From Alteromonas sp. V450 (GTDB lineage Bacteria; Pseudomonadota; Gammaproteobacteria; Enterobacterales; Alteromonadaceae), in assembly GCF_001885075.1 (NCBI RefSeq), contig NZ_MODU01000004.1, forward strand, positions 62,001 to 126,000: a DNA stretch of 64,000 bases, read 5' to 3'. The notes beneath the pieces were generated by a model. It saw nothing but the letters and a program-made list of their open reading frames with translations. It did not search any database and was not told the origin of the DNA. The position numbers and the translations under genes were made by a program. Shown in pieces: positions 45,860-54,869 of the stretch (positions are counted from its first letter, which is position 1; every line of letters starts with the position of its first letter).

Positions 45860-45890
45860 AAAAGGCAGAACGAAAATCGTCCTGCCTTTT
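45860..45890. terminator. Bidirectional terminator between the betI-like gene and the M13 peptidase gene
   Basis: AAAAGGCAG paired with CTGCCTTTT, with an inner ACG/CGT pair across one mismatch; A run on one side and T run on the other. It serves the convergent genes on both sides. Confidence 0.82.
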
Positions 45891-45910
45891 GCGTTAGAAA
45901 CTCCTCACGA

Positions 45911-47986
45911 TTACCAAATTTTCACACGCTCTTCTGGTGGTAAATAAAGCGCGTCACCCGGCTTAACATCAAACGCCTCATACCAAGCATCGTGGTTACG
46001 CGGCGCTTGAGCACGGTATCGTCCTGGGGCGTGAGTGCCAGCGCGTAGCTGGTTCAACATGCTTTCTTCTGTGCGCTTTTCTTTCCAAACTTGTGCCCAA
46101 GCTAGGAAGAAACGCTGATCGCCAGTAAGGCCATCGATAACTGGCGCTTCTTTGCCGTTTAGGCTTAGTTTGTAGGCGTGATATGCCATAGAAAGGCCAC
46201 CAACGTCTCCAATGTTTTCACCGAGGCTATTTCGACCGTTAACAAAATTACCTTCAATCGGCTCATATTGGTTGTATTGTTCGGCTAGCATGTCTGCTTT
46301 CGCTTCAAATGCTGCTCGGTCTTCATCAGTCCACCAATTTCTTTGAATTCCATTAGCGTCGGATTTTGAGCCTTGATCATCAAAACCATGACCCATTTCG
46401 TGGCCAATAACTGCACCAATGGCGCCGTAGTTCACGGCCGGATCCGCATTTGGATCGAAAAATGGTGGCTGTAAAATAGCGGCTGGGAAAACAATTTCAT
46501 TGAATGAGCTGTTGTAATATGCGTTGACGCGCTGAGGTGTCATTCCCCAACGATTTCGGTCAGTTTTTTGAAGTTCCCTTTCAACAGACTGGGCGTGAAA
46601 GAATTTTCTCAAGTTCATCACATTGCCCATCAAATCCTTTTCGCTGATAGCCAATCCGTCAAAAGATTGCCATTCGTCTGGGTATCCGATTTTAGGGTTG
46701 AATGCCATTAACTTTTCTTTAGCATTAACTTTGGTTTCTTCGCTCATCCAATCAAGGTTGTCAATGCGTTGACCCAAAGCGGTACGAAGATTTTCTACCA
46801 GCTCTGACATTTGTGCTTTAGAGCTTTCAGGAAAATACTCATTCACGTAAATCTTACCGATGGCAAAGCCTAACGATGTGGTACCTGACATTTGACTTAC
46901 AGCACGCTTCCATCTTGGTCTTGGCTCCTGCTGTCCTCGCAAAGTTCTACCGTAAAAGTCAAAGTTTGCTAAATATATTTCTTCAGAAAGCAATTCAGCA
47001 TTGTTAGAAATAGTGTGGTACTTCAGATAATTTTTCCACACCTCTATATCATTATTGTTGATAATTGAGATTACATCTTTGATGGGCTGAGGCTGAGACA
47101 TATTGAGTTCAGGTACTTTGTAACCTACTTGTTCAAAGTACGTGTCCCAATCAAACCCTGGATAAGCTTCATTTAACGCTTCACGTTTGATTTGGTTAAG
47201 CGTTAAGTCGCGATTGCGTCGTTTTTCCCGTGGCCATTGCGCGTTAGCAATTTCTGTTTCTAGCGCCAAGATTTCTGAAGCTTTTTCAGTAGGGTTGTCG
47301 ACATTGGCAAAACTAAGCATCTGTGCAATATGTTTTGTATAAGCGTCTCTGATTTTAACGAAACGTTCGTTGTCACTAAGGTAATAGTCACGGTCAGGTA
47401 GACCTAAGCCGCCAACGCCCACACTCATTTGGTATTCGTTTGGGTCTAATCGGTTGTACCACATGCCCCCACCAATCGGAGCAGATGAGCCCACTAGCCA
47501 GCTGTTTCCAAACGCTCTTGTTAAATCGGTGGTATTTTCAATGTTGTCAAATGAGGCAAGCACGTCACTAAGTGGGCCTATTCCTTTCTCGTTAATGGTT
47601 TCCGTATCCATGTATGACTGGAAAAAGTCGTGCACAAGCTTTTCTTCTTCAGTCAATGACGTTTTTTCAGATAACCCGTCAATAATATTCTTTACCTGTT
47701 CTTCACTTCTATCTGCAAGTGCTGTAAATGCGCCGTAGCGTGTCTTGTCTGCTGGAAGTTCATAGTTGTCATACCAACCACCGCTGGCATACATAAAGAA
47801 ATCATCACCCGGCTTTACTGCTTCATTACGCGCAGAAAGGTCAACACCAAATGATCCTAACTCTGCTTGACCTTGTGAATGTTGATCGTCAGTAACAACC
47901 GTCTGCTCTTTAGTTTGTTCTGGCTGACTGCAGCCAGCTAAACCGAGTGATACCGCGACAGCAGCGGCAAGAATTTTATATTTCAT
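45911..47986 (-). CDS. pepO: M13-family (neprilysin/PepO-type) metallopeptidase lipoprotein
   Basis: 691 residues from ATG 47986. The N-terminus is a lipoprotein signal with lipobox LAGC (Cys19). Peptidase_M13_N and M13 domains follow; the zinc site is HEMGH at residues 529-533 with the third ligand Glu590 in GENIGDVGG, and the substrate-binding NAYYN is at 488-492. It probably degrades small peptides in the envelope. A longer frame from 48034 overlaps the preceding gene and lacks the signal at its start, so 47986 is preferred; this ATG is 1 base after the upstream stop, indicating coupling. Confidence 0.92.
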   Translation of the reverse strand: MKYKILAAAVAVSLGLAGCSQPEQTKEQTVVTDDQHSQGQAELGSFGVDLSARNEAVKPGDDFFMYASGGWYDNYELPADKTRYGAFTALADRSEEQVKNIIDGLSEKTSLTEEEKLVHDFFQSYMDTETINEKGIGPLSDVLASFDNIENTTDLTRAFGNSWLVGSSAPIGGGMWYNRLDPNEYQMSVGVGGLGLPDRDYYLSDNERFVKIRDAYTKHIAQMLSFANVDNPTEKASEILALETEIANAQWPREKRRNRDLTLNQIKREALNEAYPGFDWDTYFEQVGYKVPELNMSQPQPIKDVISIINNNDIEVWKNYLKYHTISNNAELLSEEIYLANFDFYGRTLRGQQEPRPRWKRAVSQMSGTTSLGFAIGKIYVNEYFPESSKAQMSELVENLRTALGQRIDNLDWMSEETKVNAKEKLMAFNPKIGYPDEWQSFDGLAISEKDLMGNVMNLRKFFHAQSVERELQKTDRNRWGMTPQRVNAYYNSSFNEIVFPAAILQPPFFDPNADPAVNYGAIGAVIGHEMGHGFDDQGSKSDANGIQRNWWTDEDRAAFEAKADMLAEQYNQYEPIEGNFVNGRNSLGENIGDVGGLSMAYHAYKLSLNGKEAPVIDGLTGDQRFFLAWAQVWKEKRTEESMLNQLRAGTHAPGRYRAQAPRNHDAWYEAFDVKPGDALYLPPEERVKIW

Positions 47987-47987
47987 G

Positions 47988-49211
47988 TTATTTCTCGTTG
48001 TGATTATTAGTGTCGTCGTTATGTGCAGTGACACTTGTTGTTAATTTAGGCGTAAAAGCTTCATTAAACGGTAAAGCATTCTTTGCCTGATTAAAATAGT
48101 GGGAGAGTTCTTCCGTTTCACGGTGTAAAAATTGCGCTACAGCGTGGTGGAAATTAGGTTCAAATAAACGATGATGGCTGTTACAAAAAATTGGCTCAAA
48201 ACCGCGCAAAAGCTTGTGTTCACCCTGCGTTCCGGGATTGAAAAGGGGCAATGCGTTATTGATGGCAAACTCAATCCCTTCAAAGTAGCAACACGAAAAA
48301 TGTAACCCATCAATCTTTTTCAATGCCCCCCAATATCTACCGTAAAGCCCTGTCTTATCGTATAGAAACAACGCGCTTGCGACAGGGGTATGATGTTCAT
48401 ACGCAGTAACGATTAGCATCTCATCACGCATTTTTTCGGCCAGCAAATAAAAGAAATCAGGTGACAAGTAACCCGAATGTCCACTCCGCTTGAGGTACGT
48501 TGATTCGTAGCATTTTGAAAAGAATGCTATCGTCGATGAATCGATATCCTCTCCTGTTCTATGAGAGTAAGTGATACCGATGTCTTTGTGTTTATTGCGC
48601 AACTTCTTAATGTCTTTGCGTTTTCTTGATGTTAATGCACTTAAGAAGTCTTCAAAGACGGTATATTGATAGTTGTGCCATTGAAATTGTACAGCATGTC
48701 TTTCGAGATAACTGGGGCTTTGCTTGAAAAAGTGGTGACATTGCTTTGTGGTAAACAGCCAATGTAAGGAGGACAGGCTTTCACCATATTGGCGGTCAAC
48801 ATAGTGCTGCAATGCACGCTCAATGTCCGTCAATAATTCGCTATTTGGTTCAACGCTGTTTAATAGCAGCATGCGGCGGCCCGTCACTGGCGTAAACGGT
48901 ATGGCTGATATCCATTTAGGATAATATTCAAGGCCGTATCGGTGATATGCATCAGCCCAGCTATGGTCGAATACGTATTCACCGTAACTGTGCGTTTTTA
49001 GATAACCTGGCACAAGGCCAACAACTGAGTTTTCTTGTTCAATAATGATATGACACGCTTGCCAACCCGTTTCATTAGAGCAGCACCCGCTGGTTTCTAG
49101 GGTATGTAGAAACTCGTAACGTAGAAACGGACCCGCGCCCTTTGCTAAGGCGTTCCATTGGTCTTGAGGAATTTGATTTAAACTATCAATTATTTTTATT
49201 TTGTAATTCAT
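47988..49211 (-). CDS. COG3146/DUF482 GNAT-fold acyltransferase-like protein
   Basis: 407 residues. Patterns typical of this family: WNALAKGAGPFLRYEFLHTLE at the N-terminus, SRKRKDIKKLRNK in the centre, ARYWG-type GLYGRYWGALKKIDGLHFSCCYFEGIEFAI, and FNPGTQGEHKLLRGFEP near the C-terminus. Annotated in databases as peptidoglycan-biosynthesis-like or N-acyltransferase, but I know no proven reaction. Its stop is 1 base before the peptidase start. It is divergent from recX. Confidence 0.8.
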   Translation of the reverse strand: MNYKIKIIDSLNQIPQDQWNALAKGAGPFLRYEFLHTLETSGCCSNETGWQACHIIIEQENSVVGLVPGYLKTHSYGEYVFDHSWADAYHRYGLEYYPKWISAIPFTPVTGRRMLLLNSVEPNSELLTDIERALQHYVDRQYGESLSSLHWLFTTKQCHHFFKQSPSYLERHAVQFQWHNYQYTVFEDFLSALTSRKRKDIKKLRNKHKDIGITYSHRTGEDIDSSTIAFFSKCYESTYLKRSGHSGYLSPDFFYLLAEKMRDEMLIVTAYEHHTPVASALFLYDKTGLYGRYWGALKKIDGLHFSCCYFEGIEFAINNALPLFNPGTQGEHKLLRGFEPIFCNSHHRLFEPNFHHAVAQFLHRETEELSHYFNQAKNALPFNEAFTPKLTTSVTAHNDDTNNHNEK

Positions 49212-49324
49212 TGGCTGTTGCAGCTTGCTGAAGTAAACGCGCTATTTTTTTGAAGCTGCGCTCTCTCAGATATTTGTTTAAAATGATGCACTCAATACGA
49301 CGAGGTGGCCAAGTAAGGTTTAAA

Positions 49325-49777
49325 ATGTCAGAGTTTGATCGAAAAATCATTACCGACGCGATTACTCGCATGCTGGCACGACGAGAGCATAGCTTTAACG
49401 AGGTAATGCGAAAGTTACAGCAGAAGGGAATAGCGAGTGATGTTTTTATGCCTATTCTCGAGGAATTTAGATACGCTGATATCCAAAGCGATGCTCGATT
49501 TGCAGAGAGTCGCGCCCGAGCGCTTTATTTAAAAGGGAAGGGACCTCGCGCAATAAAACTAGACTTACAACAATACGGTGTAGATGAGAGTACCGCTGAA
49601 CAAGCAATGAGAGAGATTGATGCAGACTGGTTTGAAAGTGCTAGAAAAGTAAAAGAGAAAAAGTTTGGTGACTTTTATGTATCGGAATTTTCATTAAGAC
49701 AAAAGCAAAAACAATTTCTTCAATATAGAGGCTTTTACCACGAGCATATTGAGTATGCAGTAAGCGCAAATGAGTAG
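49325..49777 (+). CDS. recX: RecA regulatory protein RecX
   Basis: Small helical protein that modulates RecA filaments. 150 residues from ATG 49325 (AAGG upstream); longer in-frame starts at 49250 add a basic stretch that does not look like RecX. Three-helix repeats are visible: LARREHSFNEVMRKLQQKG, YADIQSDARFAESRARALYLKGKGPRAIKLDLQQ-like region, and a final DFYVSEFSLRQKQKQFLQYRGF. recX is usually behind recA; here recA is absent and the upstream gene is divergent. Confidence 0.87.
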   Translation: MSEFDRKIITDAITRMLARREHSFNEVMRKLQQKGIASDVFMPILEEFRYADIQSDARFAESRARALYLKGKGPRAIKLDLQQYGVDESTAEQAMREIDADWFESARKVKEKKFGDFYVSEFSLRQKQKQFLQYRGFYHEHIEYAVSANE

Positions 49778-49779
49778 CG

Positions 49780-49950
49780 CTAGTTTTCGGTTTGCTTGCA
49801 ACATAAGTACAGAAACCCATACGCGCTAACGCACTCGAACGTGTGGATGAGTAGGAGTGCCTCGGTATCTACATCAGCACCATTTCTCCTTACATCGGCA
49901 ATGTTTTTTGGAACGTTGGCTATTTTTATCGATTTATAGTGAAAATACAC
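49780..49950 (-). CDS. Possible small protein, 56 residues, unrecognised
   Basis: In the 370-base gap between recX and alaS. It starts at GTG 49950 with GGAAGGAG correctly spaced upstream, and runs convergent to recX. The peptide is mixed in character (VYFHYKSIKIANVPKNIAD, VDTEALLLIHTF, two adjacent Cys near the C-terminus) with no known domain. An overlapping plus-strand frame exists, so coding is doubtful; listed because the ribosome site is good. Confidence 0.22.
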   Translation of the reverse strand: MYFHYKSIKIANVPKNIADVRRNGADVDTEALLLIHTFECVSAYGFLYLCCKQTEN

Positions 49951-50000
49951 CCCATCTCCTTCCCGCGACACTTAACAAAATTGCGCTATCCATGGTATTG

Positions 50001-50029
50001 TTGCGCAAAATTGTGTGCATATTTAATAT
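50001..50029 (+). promoter_or_regulatory. Candidate sigma-70 promoter of alaS
   Basis: TTGCGC (50001-50006), 17 bases, TAATAT (50024-50029), about 119 bases before alaS. A small dyad TTTGCG/CGCAAA (50050-50055, 50067-50072) lies just downstream and might be an operator. The rest of the 370-base gap shows only the doubtful small frame on the minus strand. Confidence 0.4.
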
Positions 50030-50147
50030 CCAGAGAATTATAGAGAGGGTTTGCGTGTTGCGTAATCGCAAATCGCCCCGATTATAGAGCTCACTAGAAC
50101 AGGCAAATCGCACGTTTCAGAATTAATTAAAGGAAGTTAGGTTTTCA

Positions 50148-52745
50148 ATGACATTATCAACTGCTGACTTACGTAACAAGTTTCTCGATTATTTTAAAAG
50201 CCATGGCCACCAAACGGTGGCGAGCTCGTCACTGGTACCAGCAGATGATCCCACACTTCTTTTTACCAATGCGGGCATGAATCAGTTTAAAGACTGTTTT
50301 TTAGGTGCAGAAAAACGCAGCTATACCCGTGCGGTATCGTCACAGCGCTGTGTGCGGGCAGGTGGTAAGCATAATGACCTGGAAAATGTGGGTTACACCG
50401 CGCGTCACCATACTTTTTTTGAAATGCTGGGCAATTTCAGTTTTGGCGACTATTTCAAGAAAGAAGCGATAGAATTTGCATGGAATTTCCTTACCAAGGA
50501 AATTGGTTTGCCAAAAGAAAAGCTGCTAGTTACCGTTTATTCTGAAGATGACGAAGCTTTCGACATCTGGGAAAACCATATTGGTGTTCCAAAAGAAAAG
50601 ATTATTCGCATTAGCACGTCAGATAACTTCTGGTCTATGGGTGACACAGGTCCATGTGGACCTTGTTCTGAAATTTTCTATGATCACGGTGCGCACATTT
50701 GGGGTGGTCCTCCGGGAACACCTGAAGAAGACGGCGATCGTTTTATCGAAATTTGGAACCTGGTATTCATGCAGTTTAACAAACAAGCTGACGGTACCAT
50801 GGAGCCACTTCCTAAGCCTTCAATCGATACCGGTATGGGCCTAGAGCGTATTTCCGCTATCTTACAGAACGTGCACAGCAACTACGAGATTGATCTTTTC
50901 CAAAATTTAATTAAGTCAGCAGCATCCATTGTTGGAAGCGAAGATTTAGAAAATAAATCGCTACGGGTTATCGCCGATCACATTCGTTCATGCAGCTTCT
51001 TAATTTGCGATGGCGTTATGCCATCAAATGAAGGGCGCGGATACGTATTACGTCGCATTATTCGTCGCGCTGTTCGCCACGGCTATCAGCTTGGCGCAAA
51101 CGATATTTTCTTCTACAAGCTTGTAGCATCACTTGCCAAAGAAATGGGTGAAGCGTATCCAGAACTTGTAGATCAGCTACCGGTAATTGAAAAAGTTCTG
51201 CGTGTTGAAGAAGAGCAGTTTAGCAAAACGCTAGCCCGTGGTATGGCTATTCTAAACGATACACTAGAAACCCTAGAAGGCGATACAGTGCCGGGTGACG
51301 TAGTGTTCAAGCTTTACGACACCTACGGTTTCCCTACTGACTTAACAAATGACGTAGCGCGTGAGCACGACCTTAAGATTGACGAAGAAGGTTTTGAAGC
51401 TGCTATGCAGGCACAGCGAGCTCGTGCACAGCAGGCTAGCAACTTTGGTGCAGACTACAACAGTAAACTTGCCATTGACCACACAACCTCATTTACCGGG
51501 TACACCGATGTGGAAGGCCAAGCGAATGTTGTAGAACTTATCGCTGATAATGCGTTTGTTGAGAAGCTTGAAGACGGTCAAGAAGGCGTTGTGGTATTAG
51601 ACAGTACGCCGTTCTATGCTGAAAGCGGTGGTCAGGCCGGTGATAAAGGTGTGCTTCGCGTACCAAACGGTGAATTCATAGTTACCGACACTCAAAAAAT
51701 GGGTAATGCCTTTGCGCACAAGGGGGTTGCTAAAGGTTCGGTATCTAAAGGTGATACGGCAACCGCAGCAATTGATGCGGCGAACCGTGAAGCCATTAAA
51801 AAGAATCATAGTGCAACACATTTACTCCACGCAGCCCTGCGTGAAATTCTAGGTGAGCATGTAACCCAGAAAGGTTCATTGGTTGAAGCGCCGCGCATGC
51901 GTTTTGACTTCTCGCATTTTGAGGCAGTAACGTCTGAGCAGCTTGCTGTGATTGAAAGACGAGTTAACCAAGAAATACGTGCAAATCACACGTTAGCAAC
52001 TGAACTAATGGATTTGGATGAAGCCAAAGCATCAGGCGCTATGGCGCTATTTGGTGAAAAGTACGACGAAAAAGTTCGCGTGGTAACCATGGGGCCATTC
52101 TCTGTTGAGCTATGTGGTGGTACTCACGTTACGCGTACTGGTGACATTGGTTTGTTTAAAATTACCAGTGAAGCAGGTATTGCATCGGGCGTTCGACGTA
52201 TCGAAGCGGTTACTGGTGAGCATGCACTTGAGGTCGTGCAGGGGCAGCAAGCAACACTGTCTTCATTGTCTGCATTATTGAAAACAGACAACCAAAATGT
52301 ACTTGATCGTGTAGTTTCTCTACAAAATCAGACTAAAGAACTAGAAAAAGCACTTAATTCTGCGAAACAAAAACTGGCGAGTCAGCAAGGTGCTGATATG
52401 CTTAATAGTGCAAAAGAGATAAATGGCGTAAAAGTCTTAATTGCGAATTTGGAAGGTGTTGAAGCAAAGTCATTGCGTTCAATGATGGACGACATTAAAA
52501 ACCGAATTGGCGAAGGGATCGTAGTATTAGGCGTGGCTAATGACGCTAAAGTTAATCTTATTGCTGGCGTCACTAAAAACCTTACAGGTAAAGTTAAGGC
52601 AGGCGAGCTTGTTAACTTTGTTGCATCACAAGTAGGCGGCAAAGGGGGCGGCCGTCCTGATATGGCACAGGCAGGGGGTGACAAGCCTGAAAACTTGGGG
52701 CAAGCATTAGAATCGGTTAACGCTTGGTTGCAAGATAAGCTATAA
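50148..52745 (+). CDS. alaS: Alanyl-tRNA synthetase
   Basis: 865 residues. Class II catalytic core ([42 protein letters not shown]), tRNA-recognition domain, and the editing domain with zinc-site motifs [13 protein letters not shown] and [13 protein letters not shown], then the C-Ala domain with [15 protein letters not shown]. Charges tRNA-Ala and clears mischarged Ser/Gly. In E. coli and relatives the order is recA-recX-alaS-csrA; here recX-alaS-csrA is kept. Confidence 0.97.
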   Translation: MTLSTADLRNKFLDYFKSHGHQTVASSSLVPADDPTLLFTNAGMNQFKDCFLGAEKRSYTRAVSSQRCVRAGGKHNDLENVGYTARHHTFFEMLGNFSFGDYFKKEAIEFAWNFLTKEIGLPKEKLLVTVYSEDDEAFDIWENHIGVPKEKIIRISTSDNFWSMGDTGPCGPCSEIFYDHGAHIWGGPPGTPEEDGDRFIEIWNLVFMQFNKQADGTMEPLPKPSIDTGMGLERISAILQNVHSNYEIDLFQNLIKSAASIVGSEDLENKSLRVIADHIRSCSFLICDGVMPSNEGRGYVLRRIIRRAVRHGYQLGANDIFFYKLVASLAKEMGEAYPELVDQLPVIEKVLRVEEEQFSKTLARGMAILNDTLETLEGDTVPGDVVFKLYDTYGFPTDLTNDVAREHDLKIDEEGFEAAMQAQRARAQQASNFGADYNSKLAIDHTTSFTGYTDVEGQANVVELIADNAFVEKLEDGQEGVVVLDSTPFYAESGGQAGDKGVLRVPNGEFIVTDTQKMGNAFAHKGVAKGSVSKGDTATAAIDAANREAIKKNHSATHLLHAALREILGEHVTQKGSLVEAPRMRFDFSHFEAVTSEQLAVIERRVNQEIRANHTLATELMDLDEAKASGAMALFGEKYDEKVRVVTMGPFSVELCGGTHVTRTGDIGLFKITSEAGIASGVRRIEAVTGEHALEVVQGQQATLSSLSALLKTDNQNVLDRVVSLQNQTKELEKALNSAKQKLASQQGADMLNSAKEINGVKVLIANLEGVEAKSLRSMMDDIKNRIGEGIVVLGVANDAKVNLIAGVTKNLTGKVKAGELVNFVASQVGGKGGGRPDMAQAGGDKPENLGQALESVNAWLQDKL

Positions 52746-52880
52746 TTATTTACGTGTATAACGGTGAGTTTTTGCAAGTGACACAAAAACATGGAATCGC
52801 CGATGCTTTCTCCGGGTCGTGCCGGTGATTAGCGAAACCTTTAAAGGATATGTTCAGAAATAAGGAACAGGAGCAAGAGA

Positions 52881-53072
52881 ATGCTTATTTTGACTCGTCG
52901 AGTTGGTGAAACGCTTATGGTTGGTGATGATGTAACCGTTACTGTTTTAGGCGTGAAAGGTAATCAGGTACGTATTGGCGTTAACGCACCAAAAGAAGTG
53001 TCTGTGCACCGAGAAGAGATTTACATGCGTATTCAAGCAGAGAAAGGCGGCCAGCCTGGAACCGCGGAATAA
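52881..53072 (+). CDS. csrA: Carbon storage regulator CsrA (RsmA)
   Basis: 63-residue RNA-binding protein repressing translation at GGA sites. The sequence [20 protein letters not shown] ... [21 protein letters not shown] is a near-perfect family match, with Arg44 in VHREEIY. AGGAGCAAGAGA lies before the ATG. Terminator directly after. Confidence 0.97.
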   Translation: MLILTRRVGETLMVGDDVTVTVLGVKGNQVRIGVNAPKEVSVHREEIYMRIQAEKGGQPGTAE

Positions 53073-53090
53073 AAAGTGACTAATCTTCAT

Positions 53091-53120
53091 AAAAAAGGTC
53101 AGCATTGCTGACCTTTTTTG
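53091..53120 (+). terminator. Rho-independent terminator after csrA
   Basis: GGTCAGC (53097-53103) with GCTGACC (53107-53113), flanked by an A run and T run. Confidence 0.9.
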
Positions 53121-53323
53121 TTTTTCACGTTCCTATCGTCACACACCAAAGAAAAGGAATGACGTTAAACCATGTTCAATTGTTCATCTTTATTTTGATA
53201 TGAACTCGAAAACCAATCTGGGTGCAAGCGTCATTTAATTGGTTGTATTGCGAACAAATTAACGCTTTTTTATTCGAATCGTTTAAAATGACATCGAGTA
53301 ATCAATTTCTTTATAAAAAAGGT

Positions 53324-53351
53324 TTGACTCAAGCCAATGAATCCGTAAAAT
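53324..53351 (+). promoter_or_regulatory. Sigma-70 promoter of the tRNA cluster
   Basis: TTGACT (53324-53329), 16 bases, TAAAAT (53346-53351), followed by a GC-rich discriminator (GCACCCCGC) typical of stringently controlled stable-RNA promoters; tRNA-Ser begins 15 bases later. The ~200 bases between the csrA terminator and this promoter hold no gene I recognise. Confidence 0.75.
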
Positions 53352-53366
53352 GCACCCCGCAGTCAA

Positions 53367-53460
<94 letters not shown>

Positions 53461-53495
53461 ATTCGTTGGCAGTGACGGTCAACAACAAGTTTTGC

Positions 53496-53572
53496 GCGTG
53501 TGTAGCTCAGCTGGATAGAGTACCTGGCTACGAACCAGGCGGTCGGAGGTTCGAATCCTTCCACACGCGCCA
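53496..53572 (+). tRNA. tRNA-Arg (anticodon ACG), copy 1
   Basis: 77 bases with encoded CCA. Acceptor GCGTGTG (53496-53502) with CACACGC (53562-53568); anticodon loop CTACGAA between CCTGG and CCAGG; T arm GGAGGTTCGAATCC. Confidence 0.96.
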
Positions 53573-53624
53573 CTTATTTTAAAGCGTCACCTTTTGAGGT
53601 AGTACTCAAAAGTCTACAGATTAC

Positions 53625-53701
53625 GCGTGTGTAGCTCAGCTGGATAGAGTACCTGGCTACGAACCAGGCGGTCGGAGGTTCGAATCCTTCCACACGCGCC
53701 A
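53625..53701 (+). tRNA. tRNA-Arg (anticodon ACG), copy 2
   Basis: Identical over all 77 bases to the copy at 53496-53572, separated from it by 52 bases of unrelated spacer. Recent duplication or gene conversion. Confidence 0.96.
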
Positions 53702-53707
53702 CATTGG

Positions 53708-53735
53708 AAAGCCCACCTTAATGGTGGGCTTTTTC
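53708..53735 (+). terminator. Rho-independent terminator of the tRNA cluster
   Basis: AAAGCCCACC (53708-53717), loop TTAAT, GGTGGGCTTT and a T run, 6 bases after the last tRNA. Confidence 0.9.
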
Positions 53736-53841
53736 ATTTCTAAATCTTTTATTTTCTTTCTCTCCACTTTCGTCTAAGCGCGCTGTTTGAATTTTGAGCT
53801 AAACTTAAGGTGTATAACAGCAGTAAAGCGCGAGGTACCCT

Positions 53842-54318
53842 ATGGCACATCCAACCACCACTTTTCGATTTTTGGCTGAACCCACCGACGTTAACTTTGG
53901 CGGCAACGTTCATGGCGGTATTGTTATGAAATGGATAGATCAAGCCGCATATGCGTGCGCTGCACAGTGGTCGAAGTGCTATTGCGTTACCGTGTCAGCT
54001 AACGGTATTCGGTTTATAAAGCCGATAAAAGTAGGGCAGCTCGTTGAGATAACGGCATGTTTGGTTCACACTGGTGCATCAAGTATGCACATTTACGTTG
54101 TAGTTAAATCGGGCGACGCCACGGCAAACACAACATCCGTAGCGAATCGTTGTTTCATTACTTTTATGGCAGTAGATTGTGATGGAAAACCTGTGCACGT
54201 GCCATCATATGTACCGGAAGACGAGCAGCATATGCAGTTAGAGCTAGTGGCGATGCATGCGAAAGACTTCGCTAAACAGCTAGACAGTGACTTTACTGAA
54301 AATATAGGTGTTCATTAA
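53842..54318 (+). CDS. Acyl-CoA thioesterase, hotdog fold (YciA/ACOT family)
   Basis: 158 residues. Hotdog signature: DVNFGGNVHGGIVMKWIDQAAYACA with the catalytic Asp in MKWIDQAA, then NGIRFIKPIKVGQLVEITA. It hydrolyses acyl-CoA esters; chain specificity cannot be told. Single gene. The 214 bases after it are AT-rich and show no feature except the oadG leader. Confidence 0.87.
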   Translation: MAHPTTTFRFLAEPTDVNFGGNVHGGIVMKWIDQAAYACAAQWSKCYCVTVSANGIRFIKPIKVGQLVEITACLVHTGASSMHIYVVVKSGDATANTTSVANRCFITFMAVDCDGKPVHVPSYVPEDEQHMQLELVAMHAKDFAKQLDSDFTENIGVH

Positions 54319-54532
54319 CGTGGGTAGTCAATGAGGCTACTGCGTGTGGAAAAACTGACACCCTAAGACCAATATTAATAACTTGCTATGTTGCAAATAT
54401 ATTAATAAATAGTGCATTAAGTTTCATTTATATGGGTTTTATTGAATTTTAAGTGGTTTTTTATGCTGCTTTGTTGTGTTTTGAAAAACCACGTGATACT
54501 TATTCAGGTACAAAATAACAACAGGATTGAAT

Positions 54533-54847
54533 ATGAATTCAGAATCCGTCGCTAACCTGCTTATTGAAGCAGGTTCTCTTATGCTCATAGGAATGGTATT
54601 TGTATTTTCATTCTTAGGGCTTCTTATAGTTGGTATTCATCTTATTGCCCGATTTTGTGAAGCCTTTCCCGGTGAAACATCAGAGCCATCAGCTCATTTA
54701 AAAGAGCCATCAGCGAATTTAAAAGGGCCTTCAGCTACTTCGGCTAACTTGGGCCCAAGCAATCAAGCGGTACAACCTGGCATAGATGGAAGCGTTGTCG
54801 CCGCTATTTCTGCCGCCATTCATACTCATCGTCAAAATTCTAAATAA
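54533..54847 (+). CDS. oadG: Oxaloacetate decarboxylase gamma subunit OadG
   Basis: Small membrane anchor that binds zinc and assembles the Na+-pumping oxaloacetate decarboxylase. 104 residues from ATG 54533 (AGGA at 54523-54526). One membrane helix at residues ~14-40 (SLMLIGMVFVFSFLGLLIVGIHLIARF), then a hydrophilic tail with a short repeat EPSAHLKEPSANLKGPSA. First gene of oadGAB. Confidence 0.88.
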   Translation: MNSESVANLLIEAGSLMLIGMVFVFSFLGLLIVGIHLIARFCEAFPGETSEPSAHLKEPSANLKGPSATSANLGPSNQAVQPGIDGSVVAAISAAIHTHRQNSK

Positions 54848-54869
54848 TAAAGCCTAATCAGGAGTTATC

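Noticed and set aside
52746..52880. Remnant of an aspartokinase or other gene between alaS and csrA
   Set aside because: Only 135 bases, no coding similarity recognised; just the csrA leader.
53496..53701. Tandem tRNA-Arg copies as an integrative-element attachment site
   Set aside because: Both copies are complete 77-base genes with CCA, with no integrase or foreign-looking DNA nearby; simple tRNA gene duplication explains it.
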